Assembly (NCBI RefSeq): GCF_000150955.2
Contig: NC_011679.1
Coordinates: 372,001-436,000 of the forward strand
DNA: 64,000 nt
From: Phaeodactylum tricornutum CCAP 1055/1
Lineage: Eukaryota > Bacillariophyta > Bacillariophyceae > Surirellales > Neidiaceae
Direction of reading: 5' to 3'
Both the position numbers and the translations under genes were made by a program. Below the pieces are notes generated by a model. The model worked only from the letters and a program-made list of their open reading frames with translations. It did no database searches and was not told the DNA's origin. Below, in pieces: positions 30,906 through 46,825 of this stretch. Positions within the stretch are counted from its first letter, which is position 1. Every line of letters starts with the position of its first letter.

Positions 30906-32330
30906 ATGAATCGCTTAGGACGACGTCGCTTTCGGCTTTCGATACTGGTAGTCGTCTCCTTGCTCGTCTTGACTCTCGTGTTGACTGCGAATGCAACGAG
31001 CGAGGACGACGAAGTAGAAAACGAAGCGGTTCCCTGTCCATCACAATGTCTGGACATGAATCTAGCCAAAGACAAACGGTCACCTGGTGCTCATATTTTT
31101 TATTTGGTCTTGTTGCACAACGAGCGGACTGTTCAAGATGCTCTGCCCCTATTTCGTTCGATTCGAGATCCGCGCAATACCGTCGTTTTTCACGTTGATA
31201 AGAAAGCGAAGCAATTACTCCTACCCGAGAACGAATCCATAATGGCATTGCGAAGAGAGATTGACTCTTGCGCGTGCGGTAGTACCGTGCGGATCGATTC
31301 GGTGCACCACGTGGAGTGGAGCAAATGGAGCATGAACTTGCCCACGCTTTGGGGGATGCGAATAGCCGTACGAGCCTACGCTGCAATCGATTGGGACGTA
31401 TTTATCAATCTCTCCGGAGACACCTTGCCCGTCTACGCGTGCGACGCAATGGCCGAAACCCTGGACAACTTGCCGTATAATTTCGTGACCAGCCGCTCCT
31501 GCGAAACGGGTCTCCTACCCACCAACGTTTACAAATTCCCCTCTTGGTGGCATAAGCGTTCTCACTATACACGGGAAGGTACCGAACCAGACCCCGTCAT
31601 TGTGTACACGGATAAGAAAGGGGAGACTCGGAATCAAACAATGGTCACGCATTTTGGTAGTCAATGGGTGATATTACAACGGAAATTTTGTGTTTGGTTG
31701 GTGGACGAAATGTCGAGACGTGACTCGTTGCCGTCCAAGTTTGCCGACTACTTGCAGATGTCGGGGAAACTCATGACTGACGAAACCTTCATACCGACTC
31801 TTATTATGCACATGGATCCAGACCTGGCACAGTTACCGAAACTTTATCCCTCGTACGATACCGATGATGATGAGGAGGATGGTGGCGATGCCACCGAAAC
31901 ACAACAAGTCGTCCTGTGGAAGAACCAGACACTCTCCGACATTACCGACGTTCGCTACGAACGAATGGATGAACATATACCAACCGCCTTTGGAAGATTT
32001 TGGACTCAACAGCGATACATCGTTCCGGAGGACTCCCTAGCGGACGAACCCCGCGCATGGGGACCGTACTTTTTGGGTGTGTACGATTTGGCCAATATCC
32101 GAAAGTCGGGAGCCTTATTTGTGCGCAAGGTTTCGTTGCACGTTGACCCCAATATGGTGCAACTATTGCCCGTATCTCGACGAGAGGAAATTCCAGAAAT
32201 ACAGTGGCCGATCGAAGTTATTGTAACCGAAAAGCCGGACTGGCACCGTCGTTTCCAAGAGATCCAAGCCGTTATGGAGGAAGAAAGGGGCAAGGCTTTG
32301 CATGATGAAAAACACGACGATGAACTGTAG
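30906..32330 (+). CDS. GT14-like glycosyltransferase (core-2/I-branching/xylosyltransferase family)
   Basis: A single exon of 474 aa. A signal anchor lies at about residues 10-28 (LSILVVVSLLVLTLVL), giving a type II Golgi membrane protein. The catalytic domain starts HIFYLVLLHNERTVQDALPL and runs through VVFHVDKKA, the WSKWSMNLPTLWGM block, DWDVFINLSGDTLPV and FGSQWVILQRKF. The later acidic DETFIPTLIMHM fits the proposed catalytic base of family GT14. These motifs are typical of the core-2 GlcNAc transferase/xylosyltransferase group. The donor and acceptor are unknown in diatoms. It converges with the proteasome gene, with only 58 bp between stop codons. Confidence 0.88.
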   Translation: MNRLGRRRFRLSILVVVSLLVLTLVLTANATSEDDEVENEAVPCPSQCLDMNLAKDKRSPGAHIFYLVLLHNERTVQDALPLFRSIRDPRNTVVFHVDKKAKQLLLPENESIMALRREIDSCACGSTVRIDSVHHVEWSKWSMNLPTLWGMRIAVRAYAAIDWDVFINLSGDTLPVYACDAMAETLDNLPYNFVTSRSCETGLLPTNVYKFPSWWHKRSHYTREGTEPDPVIVYTDKKGETRNQTMVTHFGSQWVILQRKFCVWLVDEMSRRDSLPSKFADYLQMSGKLMTDETFIPTLIMHMDPDLAQLPKLYPSYDTDDDEEDGGDATETQQVVLWKNQTLSDITDVRYERMDEHIPTAFGRFWTQQRYIVPEDSLADEPRAWGPYFLGVYDLANIRKSGALFVRKVSLHVDPNMVQLLPVSRREEIPEIQWPIEVIVTEKPDWHRRFQEIQAVMEEERGKALHDEKHDDEL

Positions 32331-32388
32331 AAAAAGATGTAAAATTACCCAAAAGACTTTGTCCAGCCATCAACAATCCCACTTTTTT

Positions 32389-33688
<1,300 letters not shown>

Positions 33689-34927
33689 ATGAAGACTTCT
33701 GGCCTTTTTTTGGCGTGTAGCATAACTGTAAGTGCGGTACCAGGGTCGGCTTTTGTCTTTCCGACGAAGCAACATCCGAATCGGTGGACAAGCTCGAAGA
33801 CGATCTCGTCGGCCCTATATACTTCAGCGTCGACTGTTTTCAACACGACCGCGACAATTGAAGGGAACAAACTCGCAATAGAAAAGAAGAAGTTGTTAGC
33901 CCTTTTGAAGTCGACGGAACCGTTCGAGGACGCCGTTTTGGCAGATCCCATCACAAAGGAGAGCATCACGATTACTGCCAAGCCCGTTACCTTTCTTGGA
34001 GGCGAGTCGTCTTCAAATAATCGTCGTCGAATCAAGTATTTCATTGAATCTGCCAGCAACAAGTTTCAGGGAACGTCCGATACGTTTATTGACCTATTGG
34101 AGCCGATTAAGCCGGAGGAATTGACGTCGGCACCGGACTCGACTTCTTCCGATGCGCTCGCACGCAATTTGATTCCGTTTATTCCTCCGCCACTACGCTC
34201 CGCATTCGCGACTGCTGGTTTTCCCATGGGCGAGGACTATGTTCCAATGCGGGACTTGTTCACATCCCCCGTCGTCAGTGCAGCATACGAACGGGGATGG
34301 CGACAAGGTTTCGCCCAAGCTGGTTTTCCTGGAGCAGACGATGAGGCGCAGCTTGCCATGGACTATTTCGCCCCGGTCATGGCTATGAGTGATACCAAAA
34401 CTTTGGTGGATATGAGCTGTGCTACCGGCTTATTTACCCGTCGTTTTGCCAAATCTGGCAAGTATGCTCGTGTTTTGGGATGTGACTATTCTGCAAGTAT
34501 GTTGAACGAAGCGCACACTCGGATTCAGGCCAACCCCAGGCTGAACGGAAATCGCAACACGCAACTCGATTTGATCCGCCTCGATGTCGGACAAATTCCT
34601 ATGAAGAACGCTTCGGTAGATTGTTTGCACGCGGGGGCCGCGATGCACTGCTGGCCCGATTTACCGGCGGCCGCGGCCGAAATTTACCGTGTATTAAAGC
34701 CAGGTGGTCGCTATTTTGCGACAACGTTCTTGTCGTCCTATTTCGGCACCTTGCAGCAGGCCGAAGGTGGGGCCAATGGACCATCGCGACAAGCGTTTCA
34801 GTATTTCGAATCAGTGGAGCAGCTCAAGAGCTTGCTTGTGGACGGAGGCTTTGCGCGCGAGATGGTTTCGATTGAAGTTCTAAGTCCCGCTTGTGTAGTT
34901 ATTCGATGCGAAAAGACAAAAAAATAG
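33689..34927 (+). CDS. Plastid-targeted SAM-dependent methyltransferase
   Basis: A single exon of 412 aa from ATG 33689. The start MKTSGLFLACSITVSAVPGS then AFVFPTK is a signal peptide with an SAF motif, the diatom plastid address. A linker region of unclear fold covers about residues 60-240. A class I methyltransferase domain follows: LVDMSCATGLFTRRFAK (motif I), GCDYSASML, RLDVGQIPMKNASVDCLHAG and EIYRVLKPGGRYFATTF. The order and the AAMHCWPD motif resemble plant plastid proteins At1g78140/At2g41040, whose substrate is not established. The stop is only 54 bp from the convergent O-FucT-like gene. Confidence 0.87.
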   Translation: MKTSGLFLACSITVSAVPGSAFVFPTKQHPNRWTSSKTISSALYTSASTVFNTTATIEGNKLAIEKKKLLALLKSTEPFEDAVLADPITKESITITAKPVTFLGGESSSNNRRRIKYFIESASNKFQGTSDTFIDLLEPIKPEELTSAPDSTSSDALARNLIPFIPPPLRSAFATAGFPMGEDYVPMRDLFTSPVVSAAYERGWRQGFAQAGFPGADDEAQLAMDYFAPVMAMSDTKTLVDMSCATGLFTRRFAKSGKYARVLGCDYSASMLNEAHTRIQANPRLNGNRNTQLDLIRLDVGQIPMKNASVDCLHAGAAMHCWPDLPAAAAEIYRVLKPGGRYFATTFLSSYFGTLQQAEGGANGPSRQAFQYFESVEQLKSLLVDGGFAREMVSIEVLSPACVVIRCEKTKK

Positions 34928-34981
34928 GCTTCAACGATTTTGGTCCACTGCATTATAGTATCGACTGTCGTTGCCACACTT

Positions 34982-36904
34982 TTAAGTCTCCCGTACGGAT
35001 GCTGCCCTCACGACGCCGCGATCAATATCTCTCCACGCAATTGGAAATTCGTGAGACCAGAATGGCTCCTCAATGCCATGGTAGGATAGCATAATTTTGC
35101 GAAACTCGCTTTGTTCAGAGGCCCAGAAGTAGTAACTATCGACAATGCCGAGCTCATAGCCTGGGGTGTGGTAATTTTGAGATGCGTATCCTCGTATCCG
35201 ATTAATGTAGGCCGAAAATGTGGAATAGTAGGTGCCTATGAATGTGTCGCCCTTTGATGCGATCAGCTGATCAAGCTGGAAATCCCAAAAGTCAAAGGCC
35301 GCGCACGTGAGTAGCTAAAATACCGGGAATGTCACGGACCCTTGCAATATTACATAGAGACGTACCATTCCATAGTAATTTGGATTGACACTCGAAACCA
35401 GGTCCTTGAAATCCTTCAACATGTACAAATGATAATGCTTGCGCAATGGATCGAAGAAGGCATCATCCTTTTCATCTGTCGCAACAAAGACGGTGCGTTG
35501 CTCGGCCAAGAACCTACGGCTATTTTGATCATACATGACTTTCGCTGACATTTCAGCTGTCTTATATTGAGCCTGAAAGTCTCCCCGACGGATATGAAAG
35601 CTGTCAAAGCCGCTATTGGTCGCATTCTCGCCTCTGTGATGTCGAGCGCGTTCCCGTAAAGCCTGCACCACCCGCGCTGCTGCACACTGAATCTCATCAA
35701 TATATCGCAAATGATCCCGAACAAAGCGTTTCACCCACAAATCGTGACGCCAGTCTTCGAAGAACAAAAACGCGTAGAAGTGCAACAGCAATCTGTAGCT
35801 CGATTGCGCTTCTCCTTTCACATGCAGGATTTTGGCCTGTTGAAGTGTTTCATCATAGATACAAAGTTCCTGACGATTTGCCAGCATTTCTGCTAGACGC
35901 AAAGCGGTCGACGCGTTAGTTGGCGTTGGATTATTGCGGTAGGAGTTGACTCGTTGTTTCCACTTTTGGGTCCCCTGACCACCAGGCAGGGACTCGTCGT
36001 TGGCCAAGACACTTTGGATAGTCTGTTCAAGGCGCTCCACACCGGCAGCACCCGATGTAGAGGGAAAGGCCGCGACGCACTGGGAACCAGACCAAGGCAA
36101 GTGTATGGTTACGTTCCGAACCCACGACCACAGAATTTTCGCCTCATCCGTACTACGCAAGAGACCATCCCAGTTCGTTCGGTTGTCTGGTGGAAACGAG
36201 ATCTGCCCCGTCGTCATTTGTACCAATCCCCCTTGCATTGCCTCGCGCTCCAAGAACTGCTCGAACGTCCAAATTTCGAGTCCGGCGTTCTCGGCTTGTA
36301 CTGCGTCCAAATGAAAGAAATCTTTGAAGGAAAAGGTTTTTTTTGGATGCGACTTGTCATAAAGTAAATGCATTTCTTGCTCGGGCGGCAGAACAAGGAT
36401 CCGTCCCATAGCCAAAGCCAGCGTGACTGCCGTTTCCATGGCCATTCGAACGTTGTTCCAGCCTGCCTGATCAGGTTCGAATGTCAGATACTGGTTCCTT
36501 GCCAGAGAAGATGTAGTGCTGCGAAAAGGACTAGCAAAAGTGGCGTCTTTAGGAATGTCTCGCCAGTAGACCATTTCTTCGGCCGCCAATGAATCGGTCG
36601 GACCTCCGTGATCGTGACATTGCAAACCAGCCACTGCCTCGTATTTCTTTGGCAGTGGAGTTCGTCGATGTAATTTAGCCGACGACGCTTTCTTCCATTC
36701 GCCAGGGGAGAGAACGCCAGTGCGTTTGACCGGATTCGCGATATTTAATGTTGGGACGTACTCTTGCTTCCAAAGCGACAGCCAATACAGGTTGGCAAGA
36801 ATAACTATTGTCACCATTACAACAAGAAAAGAATGTCGTGGTGTAGCTCCAGTCGCAATGACTTCGCTGACGCGAAAAAAAACAGTTTTGCGGCTTCCCA
36901 TCAT
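34982..36904 (-). CDS. O-fucosyltransferase-like protein, tandem copy 1
   Basis: Two exons, 35366-36904 and 34982-35275, with a 90 bp intron (GTACGT...TTCCAG); 610 aa. A signal anchor near residues 20-45 (FLVVMVTIVILANLYWLSLW) makes it a type II Golgi protein. Family motifs include GWNNVRMAMETAVTLALAMG, SFHIRRGDFQ (the HxRRGD GDP-fucose-binding pattern), RTVFVATDE and, in exon 2, ASKGDTFIGTYYSTFSAYIN. These match the GDP-fucose O-fucosyltransferase superfamily. It has a tandem paralogue at 37470-39367 in the same orientation. The second exon is easily missed because exon 1 reads into the intron for about 15 codons. Fucosyl transfer is probable; the acceptor is unknown. Confidence 0.87.
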
Positions 36905-37469
36905 GGATGGTGATGGATCTGTTGCAAAGCACGATCTCTCTTTATTGGTTTCGATATCCTAGGCTGCAATGTTGGGTGCATGGCAGAATCAACAGTGAAG
37001 GGAGACGCAGTGGGTTGGCCTCTCCGTATCGTAAAATGGAACACACAGAGAAACTTCAATTTTTTGCTTTTGCAGTTAGAGCTTTCATAGTGAAACAATA
37101 CAAGAAAAGACACAGACCCGCGCAAAGTGACTGAGCAGCCTTTGCCATCGGAGAGGCATTGCTGGCTACCTCGGTTTTATATACGGTTCTCGCCATTCCA
37201 TAAGAAATCAGCAATGCAAAGCGTTCTTTGTTGGATGTCAATCACTTATAATAGAATCAAGTATCTAGCGGGGACCGTTTGCGACCAGTGATGAAATTTT
37301 TTCAACATAATAACTTATTTAATATATGACACTTCTCATTTTCCTGTGCAACGCCTGACCGGTATTGACCCGGAAGAAGAAATGCCATTGCCTAACCGAT
37401 TTATTTACAATTGGGAATAGCGTTGGGAAAGGCTCGAGAGGAAAAAGCCACAACTGTCTCAATATCTAG
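36905..37469. other. Intergenic region between the two O-FucT-like copies
   Basis: This 565 bp stretch lies between the start of copy 1 and the stop of copy 2. It should hold the copy 1 promoter. Sequence is unlike that upstream of copy 2, so the duplication did not keep its upstream region, or it has diverged. No RNA gene or ORF of note was seen. Confidence 0.4.
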
Positions 37470-39367
37470 CTAGACTCCGTGATCAATATCTCTCCAGGCA
37501 ACTGGAAATTCATGAGCCCAGAATGGTTGCTCCAAGCTGTGATAGGAACGCATAATTTTGCGCAAGTCTGGATGTGCAGCAGGAGCGAAGTAAAAGCTTT
37601 CCATAGTGCCAAGCTCAAAGTCCTTTTTCGTGTCCTTTTGAGATGCGTACCCTCGCATCCGGTTTATGTAGGCCGAAAATGTGGAATAATAGGTGCCTAT
37701 GAATGTGTCGCCCTTTGATGCGATCAGCTGGTCTAGCTGCCAATGAAAAAGAGAATGTTGAAGAAGCGTGAGCAGTCGCTATCGGTGAGATTCCCGCTTA
37801 GAGCTAGTGTGACGGCATATAAGGAATGCACCCATACACGCACCATTCCATAGTAATTTGGATTGACATTCGAGACCAGGTCCTTGAAATCCTTCAACAT
37901 GTACAAATGATAGTGCTCGCGGAGTGGACCGAAGAAGGCGTCATCCTTTTCGTCTGTCGCAACAAAGACGGTGCGTTGCTCGGCCAAGAACCTACGGCTA
38001 TTTAGCTCATAGAGTTCTTCTGCGTCTATCCTGACTGACTGGTACTGGAAGTCACCTCTACGGATATGAAAGCTGTCAAAGCCGCTGTTGGTCGCATTCT
38101 CGCCTCCGTGTTGTCGAGCGCGTTCCCGTAAAGCCTGCACTACCCGTGCTGCTGCACACTGAATCTCATCAATATATCGCAAATGATCCCGAACAAAGCG
38201 TTTCATCCACAAATCGTGACGCCAGTCTTCGAAGAATAAAAACGCGTAGAAGTGCAACAGCAACCTAAAGCCTGATCGCTCTTCTCCTTTCACATGCAGG
38301 ATTTTGGCCTGTTGAAGTGTTTCATCATAGATACAAAGTTCCTGACGATTTGCCAGCATTTCTGCTAGACGCAAAGCGGTCGACGCGTTAGTTGGCGTTG
38401 GATTATTGCGGTAGGAGTTGACTCGTTGTTTCCACTTTTGGGTCCCCTGACCACCAGGCAGGGACTCGTCGTTGGCCAAGACACTTTGGATAGTCTGTTC
38501 AAGGCGCTCCACACCGGCAGCACCCGATGTAGAGGGAAAGGCCGCGACGCACTGGGAACCAGACCAAGGCAAGTGTGTTGTTACATTCCGAACCCACGAC
38601 CACAAAACTCTCCCCTGTCCTGCAGTTGCCGAGTCCCAGTTGCGTACGAGACCGTCCCAGTTCGTTCGGTTGTCTGGTGGAAACGAGATCTGCCCCGTCG
38701 TCATTTGTACCAAACCCCCTTGCATTGCCTCGCGCTCCAAGAACTGCTCGAACGTCCAAATTTCGAGTCCGGCGTTCTCGGCTTGTACTGCGTCCAAATG
38801 AAAGAAATCTTTGAAGGAAAAGGTCTTTTTCTGATGTGAATCATCAAACAGAAGGTAAATGTTTTGCTCTGGCGGTAAAACGAGTATCCGTCCCATAGCC
38901 AAAGCCAGCGTGACTGCCGTTTCCATGGCCATGCGTATATTATTCCACCCCCCCTCATCCGGTTCGAACGTAAGATACTGATTCCGTTGTGACGAGGATG
39001 CAGTGCTGCGAAAAGGGCTAGCAAAGGATGCGTCTTTGGGAATGTCTCGCCAGTAGACCATTTCTTCGGCCGCCAATGAGTCGGTCGGACCTCCGTGATC
39101 GTGACATTGTAAACCAGCCACGGCCTCGAAGTGAGGTATCGCATTGATCTTTGTCAACGATGCTTTCTTCCAATCGTCGAAAGAGGGTGTGGATGGGCCT
39201 GTTAGGGAATGCGGTGTGGAGGAGTATTCTTGCTTCCAAAATTGCCACCAGTACATATTGATGACGATGGCAAAGACAAGTATCACAAAGAGAACGAAAT
39301 TTCTTGTTGTGACTCGTGGCGTACTGGGTCCACTGTCAGAGGACAAAGTACCTTTCCGGGCTCCCAT
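37470..39367 (-). CDS. O-fucosyltransferase-like protein, tandem copy 2
   Basis: Two exons, 37844-39367 and 37470-37736, with a 107 bp intron (GTGCGT...GGCAG); 596 aa. It has the same layout as copy 1: signal anchor (FVLFVILVFAIVINMYWWQF), GWNNIRMAMETAVTLALAMG, SFHIRRGDFQ, TVFVATDE, and exon 2 ASKGDTFIGTYYSTFSAYIN. The N-terminus, the intron and the C-terminal end differ clearly from copy 1, while the middle is nearly identical and one 296 bp tract is exact. The intron position is conserved (after NPNYYGM). The protein ends DIDHGV, 8 residues shorter than copy 1. Acceptor substrate unknown. Confidence 0.87.
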
Positions 39368-40319
39368 ACTAAGGATGGATCTATGTTGCTAAATGATTAA
39401 AAGCTTAGGAATAGCCTTTGCCGTCGACCGATCAAACGTGGACGTTTATCTAAAATGTTTCGGATATAGTCGGACACCTTGGGGTTGATCGAACATGACT
39501 CCGAAGGAAGTACCGGTAGACTATGACAGTGAATGCATCCGTTGAACAGGAAGAGAGAGAGCACAGAGCCTTGGAAGCATGGAAACCCTGCACTGTTCAA
39601 AGACAGGGGACAAGTTATCACGACTGATTACAGACCCGGTTTGTTAGTAATCCAGTAAAGTTTCGTGGCTAGCGCGGTACGACATGCAATGGGAAACGCT
39701 GCGCTCTCAAGATTGTGTCATCGTCGTCGTGGTTGCAGTTTCTTTCGAGTTGTTCTCGACAATCATAAATCAGGCTTACGTACTTGAAGCAAGCTTTCTA
39801 TGAATATATGACGAATACCGGTTGTCCGACCCTAATTAATTTTCAAGCGGAAGTGAATACGTGTGAAGACTTGGCGTTCTTACTATCAAAGAAAATTCCA
39901 GAAATATTGAACACCGCTGTATCCGCTATTGCAACGTCAGCTGACAAGGTTCTCTCGGATTGGGGATATTTGTGCTCCCTCTGCCGTCAACTCGTGGGGG
40001 TTCCTCCGTCCTGTGTAGCGCGTCATCTGTCGATTGTCCTACATGGCTCTACAATCATCTCTCTTCCTATTGCTCCTCCTACTCGATCTACATTGACTAT
40101 ACACTTGCCTTTCATCTGTTCCCTTATTTTTAGTTTTCATAGGAGTCCCATCAATATTGAAGCTATCCACGTTCCTGGATTTGATTGCGTCTTTGCGCTG
40201 GCACGGTACTATCGTCTGGGCAGATCCTTTTTGTGCACTCCTTTCTTTTTCGGGAAACTCGCACGATACAACTCCTCCGAGTGGAATACGCCTTTCCCTA
40301 TCGTGCGCATTTGTCCTCC
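39368..40319. promoter_or_regulatory. Divergent intergenic region with one TCACWGTCA site
   Basis: This 952 bp stretch separates O-FucT copy 2 and the GAF-TPR gene. TGACAGTGA is at 39524-39532, 157 bp upstream of the O-FucT start. The plus-strand half, from about 39780, is open in one frame up to 40341 but starts without an ATG and shows no family features, so it is probably leader or chance. Confidence 0.45.
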
Positions 40320-42861
40320 ATGGGCAAACAACAAATTGTAGAAACCGCTTCGGTTTCCAAAGACACCGAACTTGGAACTGTCAGCAATACGATGAACCAT
40401 CCATCTTCTTCCGTCGCGTTGGTCTCGCCATCGCCGACCCCCACGGCTCCTCTTCCGTTTTCCCGTCCCCACGGTCCTTCCGTCAACGATTTTACTTCGG
40501 AAAATGATCTGCGCAACGCTCTGGAACGAGTTACCGTCGCTTCCGGGAGCGAATCGTCGTCTTCTATCTCCGACGGGATTGATTGGAGGTTACCCGTTTC
40601 GGATGAAGAAGCGGAACCGCAAAAGGTAGATGTCGAGATGCAGCGATTGTTAACGCTCAAATCGTACCTTGTTCTGGATGCCGAAAGTGAAGAAGCCTTT
40701 GATCGTCTAACGGAAGAGGCCTGCCAGCACTTCCAGGTACCAACCTCACTAATTAGCTTGGTTGATTTGGGTCGCCAGTTTCTGTTCAGTGGGACGACCT
40801 ATGGTGAATCCAAAGAGAGTTCCCGGAGTATGGCGTTCTGTGCGCACACAATTCTCAACAAAAACGGTATCCTGGTAGTTAATGACACACACAAGGATGC
40901 ACGCTTTCAAAAAAATGTCTTTGTTACCCAGCGCCCGCATTTGCGATTTTATGCCGGTGCACCTCGTAAGTGCATGAATGCTATTGTGTTCAAGTGGGAT
41001 AGCACGTGCCTCTAACACAGCTCTCTCTATACTAAAACTGCGACTACCTGAATTATGTTTATCAGTGGTAAGCCCCGAAGGGATGAAACTTGGAACATTT
41101 TGCGTGGAGGGCCCCGATCCCCGCCCAGGAGGGTTTTCTCCCCAAGACAAGGCTAAGCTGCAGGATTTCGCCACCAAGGCAATGGGATTCATGGTAGAGC
41201 GCCGCGAACGACTCCGCATACAACTTGATCGCCCCATTGCCAACGAAACGCTGCGTCAACACGCTGCAGTGACAACAAATTTGGGTGGTATCCTATATCA
41301 GGCCGGGGAGTGCGTGACGGCCATGAAATTGTATCAGGAGAGCGTCCAGACTGCTATGTGCGTAGAGCAGGAAGGACAAGGAGGTGTACCCCACGAAGCC
41401 CGATGTGTAGAACTCGCGCAAATATTGAATTTGCTCTCTTCGGAATTGTTACCGGATGAGGCACGGCCAAGTCTGCTCAACAAGGTCATTTTTCTATGCG
41501 AGGGCACTTCAGAGCACGGTTCAGATGGAGTTGGAATGGAAAAGGTCTGTAGAAACTGTACCGTCGATGGCCTGCCCGGTTTGTTTGGCCCGACATCTCG
41601 CATCAAGCGAGTGAGCGACTACATGCATGCTGCCCCTTTAGTATTTAGTGAAGCTTTCAAAATTATCATGGACGATACACCGATTGACGAGCGTCAATTC
41701 ATGATTCCTTTAGCTCAAAGCTCAAAAGCCACCTTGTTCAATATGGGCTTGATTCATTATCACTGGGGTAGTCCTGACACGGCCATGCAATTCTTTGATT
41801 TGTCCTCCTCCCTATCCGAGCAGCTGACACCATTGGCCTTTGATCCAGTTGTCCTTGGCTGTTTGAACAATATGGCTCAGATTCATCTTCAATACGGCCG
41901 ACCTGCCGATTCGCTGGAACTGTTATCCGACGCTTTGGTGCGCGGAAATGCAGCCCTTGCTGCCATGTACGGCGATGATGATGCGTGTCATCGGAGACCG
42001 CACGACGTCAAGCGATCTCGCCGTCTTAGACGCAAGTTAGCGAGAACTGTCATGAACATGGGCCATGTTCATTTCTTTAACTGTGATTTCGACAAGGCTA
42101 TGACTACCTGTACTGATGCCTTGCGACTGCTGCATACGAATATGGATGACATGGAAGTGGCAGCTGTTTGGTACAATATTGCTTTATTGCGGCATCACCA
42201 AGGCGACTCAGCGGAAGCCTTATCTTACCTCAACAAATTTCTCGATCGCGCCCTCGAAATTGTGGGCCCTTTAGCTCTTCAACTCGCAGACGGCCTGCAT
42301 CGGAAAGGACAAATTCTATACGAAATGGGGAACTTATACCAAAGCATGAGACCACTAAACGCGGCTTTGAAGATACGGCAATCAAAAATGGATAAACCGG
42401 GTGTTCGTACGCTCGTCGCGGATTCAATGAGTGCGATTGGTAAGGTGTTTCATGACCGGGAGGAATACGACTTCGCTTTAAATGCATTTCGACAAGCGTT
42501 AGCTATCCAGCGACCGCCGAACCCAAATGATGAATTATCTTTTGAAGGCGCACAGACTCTGTTGGAAATTGGAAGAGCTTTGCATAGTCAAGGGGAGCGG
42601 GCAGATTCTTTAGTCGCGTACTTGGAGGTACTGGACGTCACGCGCAAATTCTTCGGTGAACGTCACCCTTTTGTGGCAAGGTTGCAAAATATCGTGGCGA
42701 ACTTATATCTAGAGCAAAGCCAGGTTGCAGCTGCCATGGAATACTTTGGACATGCCATGAAGATATACATAGAAAGCAGAGTACCATTCAACATGGCTGT
42801 AGTTCAAGACAAATTGTGTCGAGTTGAGCTGATACGAATAAACTCAGCAGGAACTGCTTGA
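40320..42861 (+). CDS. GAF domain protein with a TPR-rich C-terminal half
   Basis: Two exons, 40320-40965 and 41066-42861, with a 100 bp intron (C|GTAAGT...TCAG|TG), giving 813 aa. The splice restores FYAGAPLVSPEGMKLGTFCV, the core of a GAF domain (about residues 115-275); the preceding SYLVLDAESEEAFDRLTEEA and FCAHTILNKNGILVVNDTHK fit the same fold. From about residue 300 to the end are repeated TPR helices, for example TNLGGILYQAGECVTAMKLY, LNNMAQIHLQYGRPADSLEL and MNMGHVHFFNCDFDKAMTTC. The first 90 residues are disordered and Ser/Pro-rich. GAF domains bind small ligands or chromophores and TPRs bind proteins. No catalytic or DNA-binding domain is visible, so it may be a sensor-scaffold; that is inference. 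Confidence 0.85.
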
Positions 42862-43260
42862 CCAATGTATACCCCTGAAATCTGAATATAAATCAATAAC
42901 AATGGTGGAGAGTTTTGATAACTTGATAACGTATGCTTGAGATTGAGATGTATATAATGGAAGTTGAAAAGACTTTTTTTCCTTAGTCTACGAACGAAGC
43001 GAAATGGCGGAATGCGTGCATTGCATTTTTGATGCGCCATATTTCGAGAAGGGAACTCTGTTGCGCTGTCATTTTTTGCAGTTGATGTAAATCTTGAGCT
43101 TTTCGGAAAGTGGCATTGCCCGTGCCGGGAGACGACAGCTCAAAGTAGCGATAGTATCAAGACTAGTCAAAGATGCATACATACATCTCTTTTTCAACTT
43201 TTAAGGTTAGATTATTATGGACGTGCCTGTCTTCGCCGTTCCGGGCTTGACCTGTCTCAT
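42862..43260. other. Convergent intergenic region, nothing specific seen
   Basis: This 399 bp stretch lies between the stop codons of the GAF-TPR gene and CDC48. It should contain both 3' ends. No ORF, RNA gene or recurring motif was seen. Confidence 0.4.

Positions 43261-46825
<3,565 letters not shown>

Noticed and set aside
39784-40341. 185-codon ORF upstream of the GAF-TPR gene as its first exon or a gene
   Set aside because: Its first codon is TTG, its composition shifts halfway, and the GAF-TPR gene has its own ATG at 40320 in a different frame.
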